Assembly (NCBI GenBank): GCA_017517965.1
Contig: JAFWXR010000060.1
Coordinates: 1 to 60,396 of the forward strand
Length of the DNA stretch: 60,396 nucleotides
From: Clostridia bacterium
GTDB lineage: Bacteria; Bacillota; Clostridia; Oscillospirales; Feifaniaceae
Reading direction: 5' to 3'
The notes under the pieces were generated by a model. That model searched no databases and was not told the DNA's origin. It saw only the letters and a program-made list of their open reading frames with translations. Positions 52,381 through 60,157 of the stretch are shown here, in pieces (the stretch's first letter is position 1; every line of letters begins with the position of its first letter). The translations under genes were made by a program, and so were the position numbers.

Positions 52381-52920
52381 ATGAAAGAATTATTACAACT
52401 TTTCTGGGCATTTTTTAAAATAGGCTCACTTACCTTCGGCGGCGGATATGCGATGCTTCCCATGCTTGAAAGGGAACTTGCCGACAGGTACAAATGGGTG
52501 ACGCTTGAGGAAATTGTTGACTATTTTGCCATAGGTCAGTGCACCCCCGGTGTCATTGCGGTAAACACGGCGACCTTTGTCGGACATAAAAAGAGGGGTG
52601 TTATCGGCGGTATAGTGGCAACACTCGGCGTTATTGCGCCGTCGCTCATAATAATAACCGCAATAGCAAGTGTGCTTGAACTCGTTATGGGTAACGCCGT
52701 GGTACAGCACGCCTTCTCGGGAATATCCGTGGCAGTCTGCGCACTTATGGTGCAGTCGGTTATCAAAATGGGAAAATCCGGTATCAAAAACATTTTCGGC
52801 ATTGTTGTTGCATTGGCATCCTTCTGTGCCTCGATGTTTCTCAAAGTATCTCCTATAATTATAGTGCTGTGTGCAGGCGTATGCGGTGCGGTATATAAAG
52901 CCGTGAAAGGAGAGAAATAG
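52381..52920 (+). CDS. chromate transporter (short chain, first of a pair)
   Basis: 179 residues with five or six membrane segments and the CHR motif FGGGYAMLPMLERELADRYKW then GQCTPGVIAVNTATFVG. Short-chain ChrA homologues are half the size of classical ChrA and act as heterodimers, encoded by adjacent genes as here. Members export chromate or related oxyanions; in anaerobic Firmicutes the real substrate is often not known. The partner gene follows after one base. Confidence 0.92.
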   Translation: MKELLQLFWAFFKIGSLTFGGGYAMLPMLERELADRYKWVTLEEIVDYFAIGQCTPGVIAVNTATFVGHKKRGVIGGIVATLGVIAPSLIIITAIASVLELVMGNAVVQHAFSGISVAVCALMVQSVIKMGKSGIKNIFGIVVALASFCASMFLKVSPIIIVLCAGVCGAVYKAVKGEK

Positions 52921-52921
52921 A

Positions 52922-53473
52922 ATGATTTTTTTAAAACTCTTCTTTGAGTTTTTCAAAACAGGCCTCTTTTCTATCGGCGGCGGTCTTGCAACACTTCCGT
53001 TTCTTTTTAAAATGGCGGAAAAGTACGGCTGGTTTACGGCAAATGAACTTACGGCGATGATAGCCGTTGCGGAATCCACACCCGGTCCGATAGGTGTAAA
53101 CGTTGCCACCTATGCAGGTTTTAAAACGGCAGGTATTTTAGGCGGTATAACGGCAACGCTTTCACTTGTTCTGCCAAGTTTGATAGTAATTCTCATAATT
53201 GCGGGATTTCTGGACAAGTTCCGTTCAAACAAGATTGTCGACAGCGTGTTTTTCGGTCTGCGGCCTGCGGTCGTGGGGCTTATATCGGTGTCGGTTATGA
53301 CACTTTTTGAAACGACGTTTGTAAATAAACTTTCGACGGTCTGGTATCAGTTTATCGACGTAAAAAAAGCCGTTTTATTCGCAATAATCACTTTTCTTGT
53401 GTTCAGATTTAAAAAGCATCCGATTCTTTATATTGCACTCGGCGCAGTTGTAGGAATCTGTTTGTCATTATAA
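52922..53473 (+). CDS. chromate transporter (short chain, second of a pair)
   Basis: 183 residues, with the same fold as its neighbour: FSIGGGLATLPFLFKMAEKYG and ESTPGPIGVNVATYAGFKTAG. The C-terminal half continues with further membrane segments ending FKKHPILYIALGAVVG. It should pair with the preceding subunit. GAGAGAAAT lies at the overlap of the two genes, and a strong terminator follows the stop. Confidence 0.92.
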   Translation: MIFLKLFFEFFKTGLFSIGGGLATLPFLFKMAEKYGWFTANELTAMIAVAESTPGPIGVNVATYAGFKTAGILGGITATLSLVLPSLIVILIIAGFLDKFRSNKIVDSVFFGLRPAVVGLISVSVMTLFETTFVNKLSTVWYQFIDVKKAVLFAIITFLVFRFKKHPILYIALGAVVGICLSL

Positions 53474-53475
53474 AA

Positions 53476-53507
53476 AACACCTGTTCGGAAAGAACAGGTA
53501 TTTTTTT
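53476..53507 (+). terminator. terminator after the chromate transporters
   Basis: ACACCTGTTC and GAACAGGTAT pair around five bases, followed by seven T. Confidence 0.88.
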
Positions 53508-53526
53508 ACTGTAAACACAAAAACAG

Positions 53527-53554
53527 TTGAATAGTTGAGAAATTTTTATATAAT
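53527..53554 (+). promoter_or_regulatory. promoter of the flavodiiron operon
   Basis: TTGAAT (53527-53532), a 16-base spacer and TATAAT (53549-53554), close upstream of the GGAGG site. Confidence 0.6.
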
Positions 53555-53583
53555 ATAATTACACAATTATATGGAGGAAAATG

Positions 53584-54738
53584 ATGTTTATTTCGGACAG
53601 TATCAGATATGTAGGGGTTAATGACCGTGATATAGATTTATTTGAAGGTCAGTATGACGTTCCTAACGGAATGGCATACAATTCCTACGTCATCATAGAT
53701 GAAAAAATTGCAGTTATGGACACGGTGGACGCAAGATTTGAGGACGAATGGCTTGGCAATATAAAAACCGTTCTCGGTGAGAGAATGCCCGATTATCTTG
53801 TCGTTCATCATATGGAGCCGGATCATTCGGCAAACATAGTAAACTTCGTTAAGGCGTACCCCGATGCGAAAATTGTTTCATCAGCAAAGTCGTTTGTTAT
53901 GATGAAGCAGTTTTTCGGGGACGATTTTGCAGACAGACAGGTCGTTGTCGGCGAGGGGGACAAGCTTTGCCTCGGTGGACGTGAACTTACGTTTTTCACC
54001 GCACCCATGGTGCACTGGCCCGAGGTAATCGTTTCGTACGATTCTGTCGATAAGGTTCTCTTCTCGGCAGACGGTTTTGGCAAATTCGGTGCGCTTGATA
54101 CTGAGGAAGACTGGGCTTGTGAAGCAAGAAGATATTATATCGGTATCGTCGGAAAATACGGTGCGCAGGTGCAGAGCCTGCTCAAAAAAGCAGCGGCTCT
54201 TGATATTAAGATTATATGTCCTCTGCACGGCCCCGTACTTAAAGAAAATTTAGGGTATTATCTCGATTTATATGACACCTGGTCAAGTTACAGAGCAGAG
54301 ACAGAGGGTGTGCTCATTGCGTATACTTCGGTTTACGGCAACACGAAAAAGGCGGCACTCCTTCTTGCTGACAAGCTTGAAAAAATGGGCTGTAAAGTGG
54401 CGGTAAACGACCTTGCAAGATGCGATATGGCGGAGGCGGTTGAGGATGCTTTCCGTTACAGCAAAACCGTTTTTGCAACGACTACGTATAATATGGAGAT
54501 ATTCCCGTTTATGAGGGAGTTTATAAATCACCTCGTTGAGCGTAATTACAGCAACAAAGCGGTTGCGTTTATCGAAAACGGAAGCTGGGCACCCGTTGCA
54601 ACTAAAGTGATGAAGGGTATGCTTGAAAAGTGTAAGAACTTAACCTATCTTGACACTACCGTAAAAATTATGTCTGCGATGAGCAAAGAAAATGAGGAAG
54701 ATATTGATAATCTTGCCAAAGAGTTATATAATATATAG
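53584..54738 (+). CDS. fprA: flavodiiron protein (FprA-type A-type flavoprotein)
   Basis: 384 residues: an N-terminal metallo-beta-lactamase-like diiron domain with HHMEPDHSANI near residue 80 (H-x-E-x-D-H ligands) and further histidines in MVHWPE and CPLHGP, then a C-terminal flavodoxin domain (AYTSVYGNTKKAALLLAD near residue 240) that binds FMN. It reduces O2 to water or NO to N2O with electrons from rubredoxin, protecting the anaerobe. Two ATGs lie side by side; 53584 is kept for spacing after GGAGG. Rubredoxin and a BFD protein follow. Confidence 0.93.
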   Translation: MFISDSIRYVGVNDRDIDLFEGQYDVPNGMAYNSYVIIDEKIAVMDTVDARFEDEWLGNIKTVLGERMPDYLVVHHMEPDHSANIVNFVKAYPDAKIVSSAKSFVMMKQFFGDDFADRQVVVGEGDKLCLGGRELTFFTAPMVHWPEVIVSYDSVDKVLFSADGFGKFGALDTEEDWACEARRYYIGIVGKYGAQVQSLLKKAAALDIKIICPLHGPVLKENLGYYLDLYDTWSSYRAETEGVLIAYTSVYGNTKKAALLLADKLEKMGCKVAVNDLARCDMAEAVEDAFRYSKTVFATTTYNMEIFPFMREFINHLVERNYSNKAVAFIENGSWAPVATKVMKGMLEKCKNLTYLDTTVKIMSAMSKENEEDIDNLAKELYNI

Positions 54739-54753
54739 CGGAGGTGAATTAAC

Positions 54754-54885
54754 GTGAAATACGTTTGTAATATTTGCGGTTGGGAATATGATGAAGATGA
54801 ACAGGGAACTAAGTTTGAAGAACTTCCCGATGATTTTGTATGTCCTCTCTGCGGAGTTGGAAAAGATAATTTCAGTAAAGAATAA
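54754..54885 (+). CDS. rubredoxin
   Basis: 43 residues with the two iron-binding pairs CNICGWEYD and [11 protein letters not shown] (CxxCG twice), plus [13 protein letters not shown]. Shorter than usual (about 52) because the C-terminus stops soon after the second pair. It is the expected electron donor to the flavodiiron protein encoded upstream. The start is GTG, supported by GGAGGTGA seven bases before it. Too short for many gene callers. Confidence 0.9.
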   Translation: MKYVCNICGWEYDEDEQGTKFEELPDDFVCPLCGVGKDNFSKE

Positions 54886-54901
54886 AGGACGGTAAAGAAC
54901 T

Positions 54902-55111
54902 ATGACAGAAAATTATATGGTTTGCAATTGCAAAAAAGTAAGTTATTGGGACATTGCTGACGAGCTCAACAAGCACAGCAAGTTTGACGACGTTATGCAG
55001 GCTTTTGAAGACGTAAAGGCAGTTACACACTGCTCTACGGGTTGCGGCGGTTGTCACGACAAGGTGCTTGACGTTATATCGGAAATTCTGATGGGACACA
55101 AGAAAGTATAA
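54902..55111 (+). CDS. (2Fe-2S)-binding BFD-like protein
   Basis: 69 residues. CNCKKVSYWDIADEL near the start and THCSTGCGGCHDKVLDV near the end supply four cysteines in the C-x-C ... C-x(4)-C-x(2)-C order of bacterioferritin-associated ferredoxin-type domains (as in the NifU/NirB central domain). It probably passes electrons within the flavodiiron/rubredoxin cassette. AAGGACGG precedes the ATG. A terminator begins right after it. Confidence 0.85.
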   Translation: MTENYMVCNCKKVSYWDIADELNKHSKFDDVMQAFEDVKAVTHCSTGCGGCHDKVLDVISEILMGHKKV

Positions 55112-55113
55112 TG

Positions 55114-55147
55114 AATAGTGGGTATCTTCCGATACCCACTATTTTTG
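55114..55147 (+). terminator. terminator after the BFD gene
   Basis: AATAGTGGGTATC (55114-55126) and GATACCCACTATT (55131-55143) pair perfectly around TTCC, then TTT. It ends only a few bases before the Shine-Dalgarno of the ZIP gene. Confidence 0.88.
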
Positions 55148-55915
55148 AAAGGGGACGTTTTTATAAAACTTGTACTTATAACGGCACTCGGTGTCGGAGG
55201 TGCGACGCTGATAGGCTCGCTGATAGGTTTTTTATTTAAAAAGGTATCGGAAAAGTTTTCCGACATAATACTCTCTTTTGCCGCAGGCGTTATGCTTGCC
55301 GCAGCTGTGATTGGGCTTGTACTTCCGTCACTCGAATACGGCGGAAAGTGGGGGATTTTAGTCACGGTTGCAGGCATATTTGCAGGGGCACTCTGCCTTA
55401 ATATCATTGATAAACTTGTACCGCATCTGCATAAACTCGTTGGGCCCGATATTGAGGCTCACAACAATTCGGATTTAAGCAAGGTGCTGCTCTTTGTCAC
55501 TGCCATCGCAATACATAATCTCCCCGAAGGCATTGCGGCAGGCGTGGGATTTGGCTCGGGTGACGTGTCGCAGGCACTCATCATAGCGGGCGGTATCGCT
55601 TTGCAGAATATTCCCGAGGGTATGGTCATAATCGGGCCTATGCTCGCTTCGGGCGTCACACCCGGCAAGACGTTTGTATGTGCGCTTATAACGGGTCTCG
55701 TTGAAGTGGTCGGAACGCTGATAGGTTATTTTTCGGTCAGCGTGGCGTCTGCAATTCTGCCTTTTGCACTTGCTTTTGCGGGCGGTACGATGCTCTACGT
55801 CATAAGCGATGAAATGATACCTGAAACCCATTCTCACGGCAATCAGCGGGGGGCGACCTATGCACTTCTTGCAGGCTTCTGCCTTATGCTTGTGACAGAC
55901 GTATTGCTCGGCTGA
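55145..55915 (+). CDS. ZIP family metal transporter
   Basis: About 256 residues with eight membrane segments. HNLPEGIAAGVGF near residue 120 and QNIPEGMVIIGP near residue 150 are the two ZIP metal-binding helices (HNxPEG). Members import Zn2+ or other divalent metals. No ATG starts it. The ribosome site GAAAGGGG lies at 55147-55153, and its best-placed codon is ATA at 55163, a rare start; TTG 55145 precedes the site and GTG 55118 lies inside the terminator stem. The true start is unsettled. Confidence 0.85.
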   Translation: MKGDVFIKLVLITALGVGGATLIGSLIGFLFKKVSEKFSDIILSFAAGVMLAAAVIGLVLPSLEYGGKWGILVTVAGIFAGALCLNIIDKLVPHLHKLVGPDIEAHNNSDLSKVLLFVTAIAIHNLPEGIAAGVGFGSGDVSQALIIAGGIALQNIPEGMVIIGPMLASGVTPGKTFVCALITGLVEVVGTLIGYFSVSVASAILPFALAFAGGTMLYVISDEMIPETHSHGNQRGATYALLAGFCLMLVTDVLLG

Positions 55916-55948
55916 TTCGGGGTATAAAAACGATAATTAAAGGGGTAT

Positions 55949-55996
55949 TATATGATTCCTGCAAATTTTTTATTCCTGACTTGAAAAAATCATATA
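55949..55996. repeat. inverted repeat before the AT-rich orphan gene
   Basis: TATATGATT (55949-55957) and AATCATATA (55988-55996) are exact reverse complements separated by 30 bases. A 10-codon frame with a decent ribosome site (starting 55952) sits within. It may be an operator or a leader structure. Confidence 0.35.
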
Positions 55997-56029
55997 AAGA
56001 GCGTCGAATATTGTCGAAAGGAGAAAGAT

Positions 56030-56848
56030 ATGAATTCTGGTAATTTGTATAAAATTTTATGGGATATAAAAAATCTTGTTTTAGAATTAGGACAACTAAG
56101 CTGGATTGATTATGTTCAACTGTTTCTAACAATTTTGTCAGGATTTATGGATGCTATTTTGTTTGGCATCGCAATATATACTTTCTATTTAACATTCATC
56201 TCTGATAAAATTTCTATTATTACTTTTGGTGAATCGTTTGGTATGTGGGAAAGTGACAAGATTAATTTCATTATAAAAAACCACTCACTCAAAAGTCAAA
56301 TTATCAAAGATGTTCATGTTGTTTTTGACAATAAATATAGGTTACATTTACGAAAATATGATTTGCCGTTTGTTTTAGAACCATTGCGAACTATGAAGAT
56401 AGAGATGGAACCATATACTTATATGGATAAATTCACATTATCAGAGCTGTGCAGTGACTATACTTCTCCTATTAAAATTCATCTCGAGATAACAACCGAT
56501 GAACAAAAAAAGATATATTCTAAATTTAAAGATGTGAAGAAATATAATATTAACAAAAAGGCAATTTTAGAAGATATATTCGTAAGTAAGAAAATTGTTA
56601 ACGGTATTGTTGTAAGAGATGACTATAAATATGTTCTATACTATAAACTTGGTGAAGACGGACAAATGCAAACAGCATTTATAAATAACTTTGGATTTAT
56701 TAGTACTGATGTCTTTGGATTCAATCATATACCAGCTGAGTATTTGAAAGATGAGAAGAAAGTGAGTGACTGTTTTAAAGAAAGTTGTGAAAGAAACAAT
56801 ATTGGGTTAGTCCTTTATGATATAACTAAAAAAATGACATTCAAATAA
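56030..56848 (+). CDS. AT-rich orphan membrane protein of unknown function
   Basis: 272 residues. One clear hydrophobic segment lies at about 28-55, then a soluble domain rich in strands (IITFGESFGMWESDKINFII, then VHVVFDNKYRLHLRKY) and Lys/Ile-rich helices. I recognise no family. Codon and base use (many ATA, TTA, AAA) is clearly more A/T-rich than either neighbour, a sign of recent acquisition. AAAGGAG at good spacing supports the ATG. It stands alone between a ZIP transporter and an alpha-mannosidase. Confidence 0.65.
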   Translation: MNSGNLYKILWDIKNLVLELGQLSWIDYVQLFLTILSGFMDAILFGIAIYTFYLTFISDKISIITFGESFGMWESDKINFIIKNHSLKSQIIKDVHVVFDNKYRLHLRKYDLPFVLEPLRTMKIEMEPYTYMDKFTLSELCSDYTSPIKIHLEITTDEQKKIYSKFKDVKKYNINKKAILEDIFVSKKIVNGIVVRDDYKYVLYYKLGEDGQMQTAFINNFGFISTDVFGFNHIPAEYLKDEKKVSDCFKESCERNNIGLVLYDITKKMTFK

Positions 56849-56923
56849 GTTTTAGTTCTAACTTGACACGAGGTTGTTGCCTAAAAGGTTTGCATCTAAC
56901 CCTTATGCATCGCAATTATTTAA

Positions 56924-56953
56924 AAAGACTGGCATCTAAATTATACAGTCTTT
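56924..56953 (+). terminator. weak terminator of the AT-rich orphan gene
   Basis: AAAGACTG (56924-56931) and CAGTCTTT (56946-56953) form an eight-pair stem with a 14-base loop; the tail is TTATAAT rather than a pure T-run. Confidence 0.4.
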
Positions 56954-56958
56954 ATAAT

Positions 56959-56992
56959 AAAAACATCGGAACAATTGTTCCGATGTTTTTTT
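56959..56992. terminator. bidirectional terminator at the alpha-mannosidase end
   Basis: AAAAACATCGGAACA and TGTTCCGATGTTTTT are a near-perfect palindrome with T-runs, between convergent genes. Confidence 0.88.
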
Positions 56993-59992
56993 CTACCTGA
57001 CGTATTTAAGTGTGATAATCTCAAAGTTTTTGACCTTGAACGTGACTTCTCTGCCGTCATTTTCAAGCTTTTCAAGGTTGTTTTCCATAAGGTCGCACAG
57101 GTAAACCTCTTTAAAATCAAAGCCTGCCGTGACGGTGACTTTTGATTTCTCGTTGTAGGCTTCGTAAAGACGTACTATGACGGAATCGTCGTTTTCAGCC
57201 TTTTTGATTGCTTCAACCACTACGTTTTCTTTGTTGCTCTCTATAAGTGAAAAACTTTCGCCGATACTGCCGTTTTGAGCAGAAATTCTGCATATTTCAA
57301 GGGGGACGTTGAGTGCGTAACCCTCCTGTACGACGTTTCCCTGTCGGAAATCGCCTTCGTGGGGGAAGAGGGAATAGGTGAACGAATGGAAACCTCTGTC
57401 TGCCTTGTCGTAGGGCATCGTGGCAGATTTGAGAAGGGATATCTTCATAACGTTCTCTTCTACGTTATAGCCGTATTTACAGTCGTTTAAGATACTTACA
57501 CCGTATCCGCCTTCCGAAAGGTCTGCCCATTTGTGAGCACACACTTCAAATTTTGCCGCATCCCAGCTTGTGTTTGCATAGGTCGGCCTCTCAAGATTAC
57601 CGAATTGTATGTCATAGGTTGCAACCGTGTTGTGAACGTCTACGGGAAAGGCCGCCTTCATAAGAATATGGTCTTCCTGCCAGTCAACGCCCGTTATAAA
57701 ATCAACCCTTTTTGAACCCTTACGGAGTATAATCTCCTGCGTGATTTCGGACTTCTGATATTTTCTCTTTATACGGATACCGTTTTTGAGAAGTTCTACG
57801 GATGAAACGTCGTCTGCTATCCATTTTTTCTGCTTGTAGTATTCTGAAATTTCCCAGGCATCGTAGTTGCGGGGATAGTCTTCAAACATTTCAAGAACGT
57901 TTGCCTCACAATTTTGGGCAATAACCTCCCGCTCCTGCGTTTTATCATAAAGCGAAACGATGTGATACCTGTCGTTGAAAACAAGACGTATAACGTCGTT
58001 TTCAAGCACCTTGTCGGAAACGCTTATACCGCAATCTACCTGCTTTTCGGAAACCACTTTAAAGCCGTGCGGAGGAACGTTTTCTACGTAAACGGTCCTT
58101 CCTTCAAATTCTATGAAGTCGCTTACTTCAAACGGTGACGGGTTGTATACGAACAGACCGCCGTCCGTTTTAAGCGAAGAAATCATCGCTTCTTTTTTGT
58201 TTTCCACCACGTCTCTGCCGTTTTTCAAAATCTCTGCATACTCGCCGTCAGTCACGTCGTACACTGCACCGATTGATGAGCCGGGGATAATATCGTGGAA
58301 CTGATTTAATAGTATTGTTGTCTGATTTTTATCAAGGACTTCCTTTGGATATTTTCCGCCGTTTAAAACCATATCCGCAACGGAAATGCTTTCTGCATTG
58401 AGATAGAGAAGCTCGGCTTTTCTGTTGTTTTTCTTGTTTTTCGCTATGGAAGTGTACGTGCCTCTGTGAAATTCAAAATACAATTCGCCTTTCCACTTGG
58501 GTGTGGACTTAAGTTCAGCCGTGTTCTTTTCAAAATTCTTAATCGAATTCTTAAAGATTTCGGCTGCCGTGCTCATTTTTACGGCAGGCATACCGGGTAT
58601 GCCGTGGCGAAGACGTCTGTAATTTTCCATCATTTCATAGGTCGGACCGCCGCCCCCGTCACCGTGACCGAAGGTGAGCAGAGTTTCATCGTTGAGTTTT
58701 TTGTCCTTGTAGCTGTTCCACGTTAAAGCGACACCGTAGGGGTTTAGCAGACCTACGTAGCTTGGATTGAATTTTGCATACACCTGTGAACCGTCAATAC
58801 CCTCCCAGATAAAATCATCGTGGGGTATTTTGTTATATTCGTTCCAGTTGAGCTTTGAAGTGTAGAATTTATCAACACCGCTTTTTCTGAGTATCTGGGG
58901 CAGTGCACCGCTGTAGCCGAATACGTCGGGAAGCCACATGATTTCACTTTCTACACCGAACTCATCCTTCATAAATTTCTTGCCGAAAAGAAGTTGACGT
59001 ACCATGCTTTCGCCGCTGATAAGGTTCGTGTCCGCTTCAAGCCACATTGCACCCTCAACTTCCCATCTGCCTTCTTTTACACGCTTTTTGATTTCTTCGT
59101 AAAGCGACGGGTCATCCTCCTTGACGTATTGGTAAAGTTGCGGCTGACTCGACATAAAGTTGTATTCGTCATAATGTTTCATCATATTTATGACGGTTGA
59201 AAAGCTTCGCTGTGCTTTTTCACGGGTCTGGGCAACCGTCCACAGCCACGCAACGTCAATGTGTGTGTGACCTATACAGTTTACCGTTCCGCGACTGTTA
59301 CCGCATTCTTTTTCGTAGAATTCCGTTTTCAGATATTCTGACGCTTTGTCAATGCCTGCATAGAAATCGTCCGAATAAACGTGCCTCAAATCGAGCAGCA
59401 TGGTCGCTTTGTCGAGGTGATTGCGGATTATGACGTAATCGTAGGATTCCTCATTTAGTTCTGCCAGGCAGTCGTAGGGAACTTTTAAATCGTAATAAAG
59501 CGACTCTATTCTTTTGTCGATAATCTTTATTGATAGACCGAGTGAAAATTTTATCGGAACGTATACCACGGGTCTGTTTCTCATGCCTGTGTAAAGATAC
59601 AGGTATATGTCGTATTCCTTGTCCGATTCGAGAGGAAACCATACGTGATTCATATCCATCGCCTGCGTGGTGACACCGTTTACGTATACGGTAAACTGGG
59701 GATTAGTTGCATCCTTGGAGGAGTGTAACCCCGTTTTTGAATAAAAACGCAGCTGCTTATCTGCTGAAATCTTCGGTGTCCTGAATTTAGTATGTAACCA
59801 GTAATGCTGATCTTCACCCTCAAAACAGGTGTCATCTTCAAGAGGCTTCCACGCAGCCGTTTCGTCCGGCGGAGTGTTGGTTGTTTTGTAATTGCATTCT
59901 ACGTATTCTGCTTCGACGGGAATGGAAGAAAGTGTGCAATGAAGAGCCAACTTGTCACACATTACCCTGATTTTTTCTTTTATCATATCCAT
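56993..59992 (-). CDS. GH38 family alpha-mannosidase
   Basis: 999 residues, the usual size for bacterial GH38. After an N-terminal beta domain (1-230) the catalytic domain begins with GHTHIDVAWLWTVAQ (zinc His and Asp near residue 240), continues with RWEVEGAMWLEADTNL and WLPDVFGYSGALPQIL (nucleophile region Asp near 355), then FHDIIPGSS. C-terminal beta domains follow (residues 640-999). It should trim alpha-mannosyl residues, for example from host or yeast glycans; no signal peptide is seen, so import of oligosaccharides is implied. No transporter gene is adjacent. Confidence 0.94.
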   Translation of the reverse strand: MDMIKEKIRVMCDKLALHCTLSSIPVEAEYVECNYKTTNTPPDETAAWKPLEDDTCFEGEDQHYWLHTKFRTPKISADKQLRFYSKTGLHSSKDATNPQFTVYVNGVTTQAMDMNHVWFPLESDKEYDIYLYLYTGMRNRPVVYVPIKFSLGLSIKIIDKRIESLYYDLKVPYDCLAELNEESYDYVIIRNHLDKATMLLDLRHVYSDDFYAGIDKASEYLKTEFYEKECGNSRGTVNCIGHTHIDVAWLWTVAQTREKAQRSFSTVINMMKHYDEYNFMSSQPQLYQYVKEDDPSLYEEIKKRVKEGRWEVEGAMWLEADTNLISGESMVRQLLFGKKFMKDEFGVESEIMWLPDVFGYSGALPQILRKSGVDKFYTSKLNWNEYNKIPHDDFIWEGIDGSQVYAKFNPSYVGLLNPYGVALTWNSYKDKKLNDETLLTFGHGDGGGGPTYEMMENYRRLRHGIPGMPAVKMSTAAEIFKNSIKNFEKNTAELKSTPKWKGELYFEFHRGTYTSIAKNKKNNRKAELLYLNAESISVADMVLNGGKYPKEVLDKNQTTILLNQFHDIIPGSSIGAVYDVTDGEYAEILKNGRDVVENKKEAMISSLKTDGGLFVYNPSPFEVSDFIEFEGRTVYVENVPPHGFKVVSEKQVDCGISVSDKVLENDVIRLVFNDRYHIVSLYDKTQEREVIAQNCEANVLEMFEDYPRNYDAWEISEYYKQKKWIADDVSSVELLKNGIRIKRKYQKSEITQEIILRKGSKRVDFITGVDWQEDHILMKAAFPVDVHNTVATYDIQFGNLERPTYANTSWDAAKFEVCAHKWADLSEGGYGVSILNDCKYGYNVEENVMKISLLKSATMPYDKADRGFHSFTYSLFPHEGDFRQGNVVQEGYALNVPLEICRISAQNGSIGESFSLIESNKENVVVEAIKKAENDDSVIVRLYEAYNEKSKVTVTAGFDFKEVYLCDLMENNLEKLENDGREVTFKVKNFEIITLKYVR

Positions 59993-60109
59993 AAAATCAC
60001 ATCCAATTTCGTGTGCTGATATTATGATAGAATATTTCCCGGAAAAAATCTACCGTTGACGTGAATTTTATGACAGCGAGGGCTCAAAGCGACAGCCCCC
60101 TACAAACAG

Positions 60110-60135
60110 AAAAAGACACCACAAGGTGTCTTTTT
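60110..60135. terminator. terminator next to the tRNA-Ser remnant
   Basis: AAAAAGACACC (60110-60120) and GGTGTCTTTTT (60125-60135) pair perfectly around ACAA. In the minus direction it directly follows the tRNA-like 3' end, as a tRNA terminator would. Confidence 0.8.
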
Positions 60136-60139
60136 TGTT

Positions 60140-60157
60140 TGGCGGAGACGGTGGGAT
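60140..60157 (-). other. tRNA-Ser 3'-end fragment (CCA end), possible attachment-site remnant
   Basis: On the minus strand ATCCCACCGTCTCCGCCA reads as the T-arm 3' half, acceptor stem CGTCTCC, discriminator G and CCA of a class II tRNA-Ser. The rest of the tRNA is missing: upstream, the T-loop is degenerate and no anticodon arm follows. Integrases that target tRNA 3' ends leave such duplicates at one boundary of the inserted element. Confidence 0.5.

Noticed and set aside
52381-53473. Frameshifted single chrA gene
   Set aside because: Each half has its own start, ribosome site and complete CHR motif, the normal arrangement for two-subunit chromate transporters.
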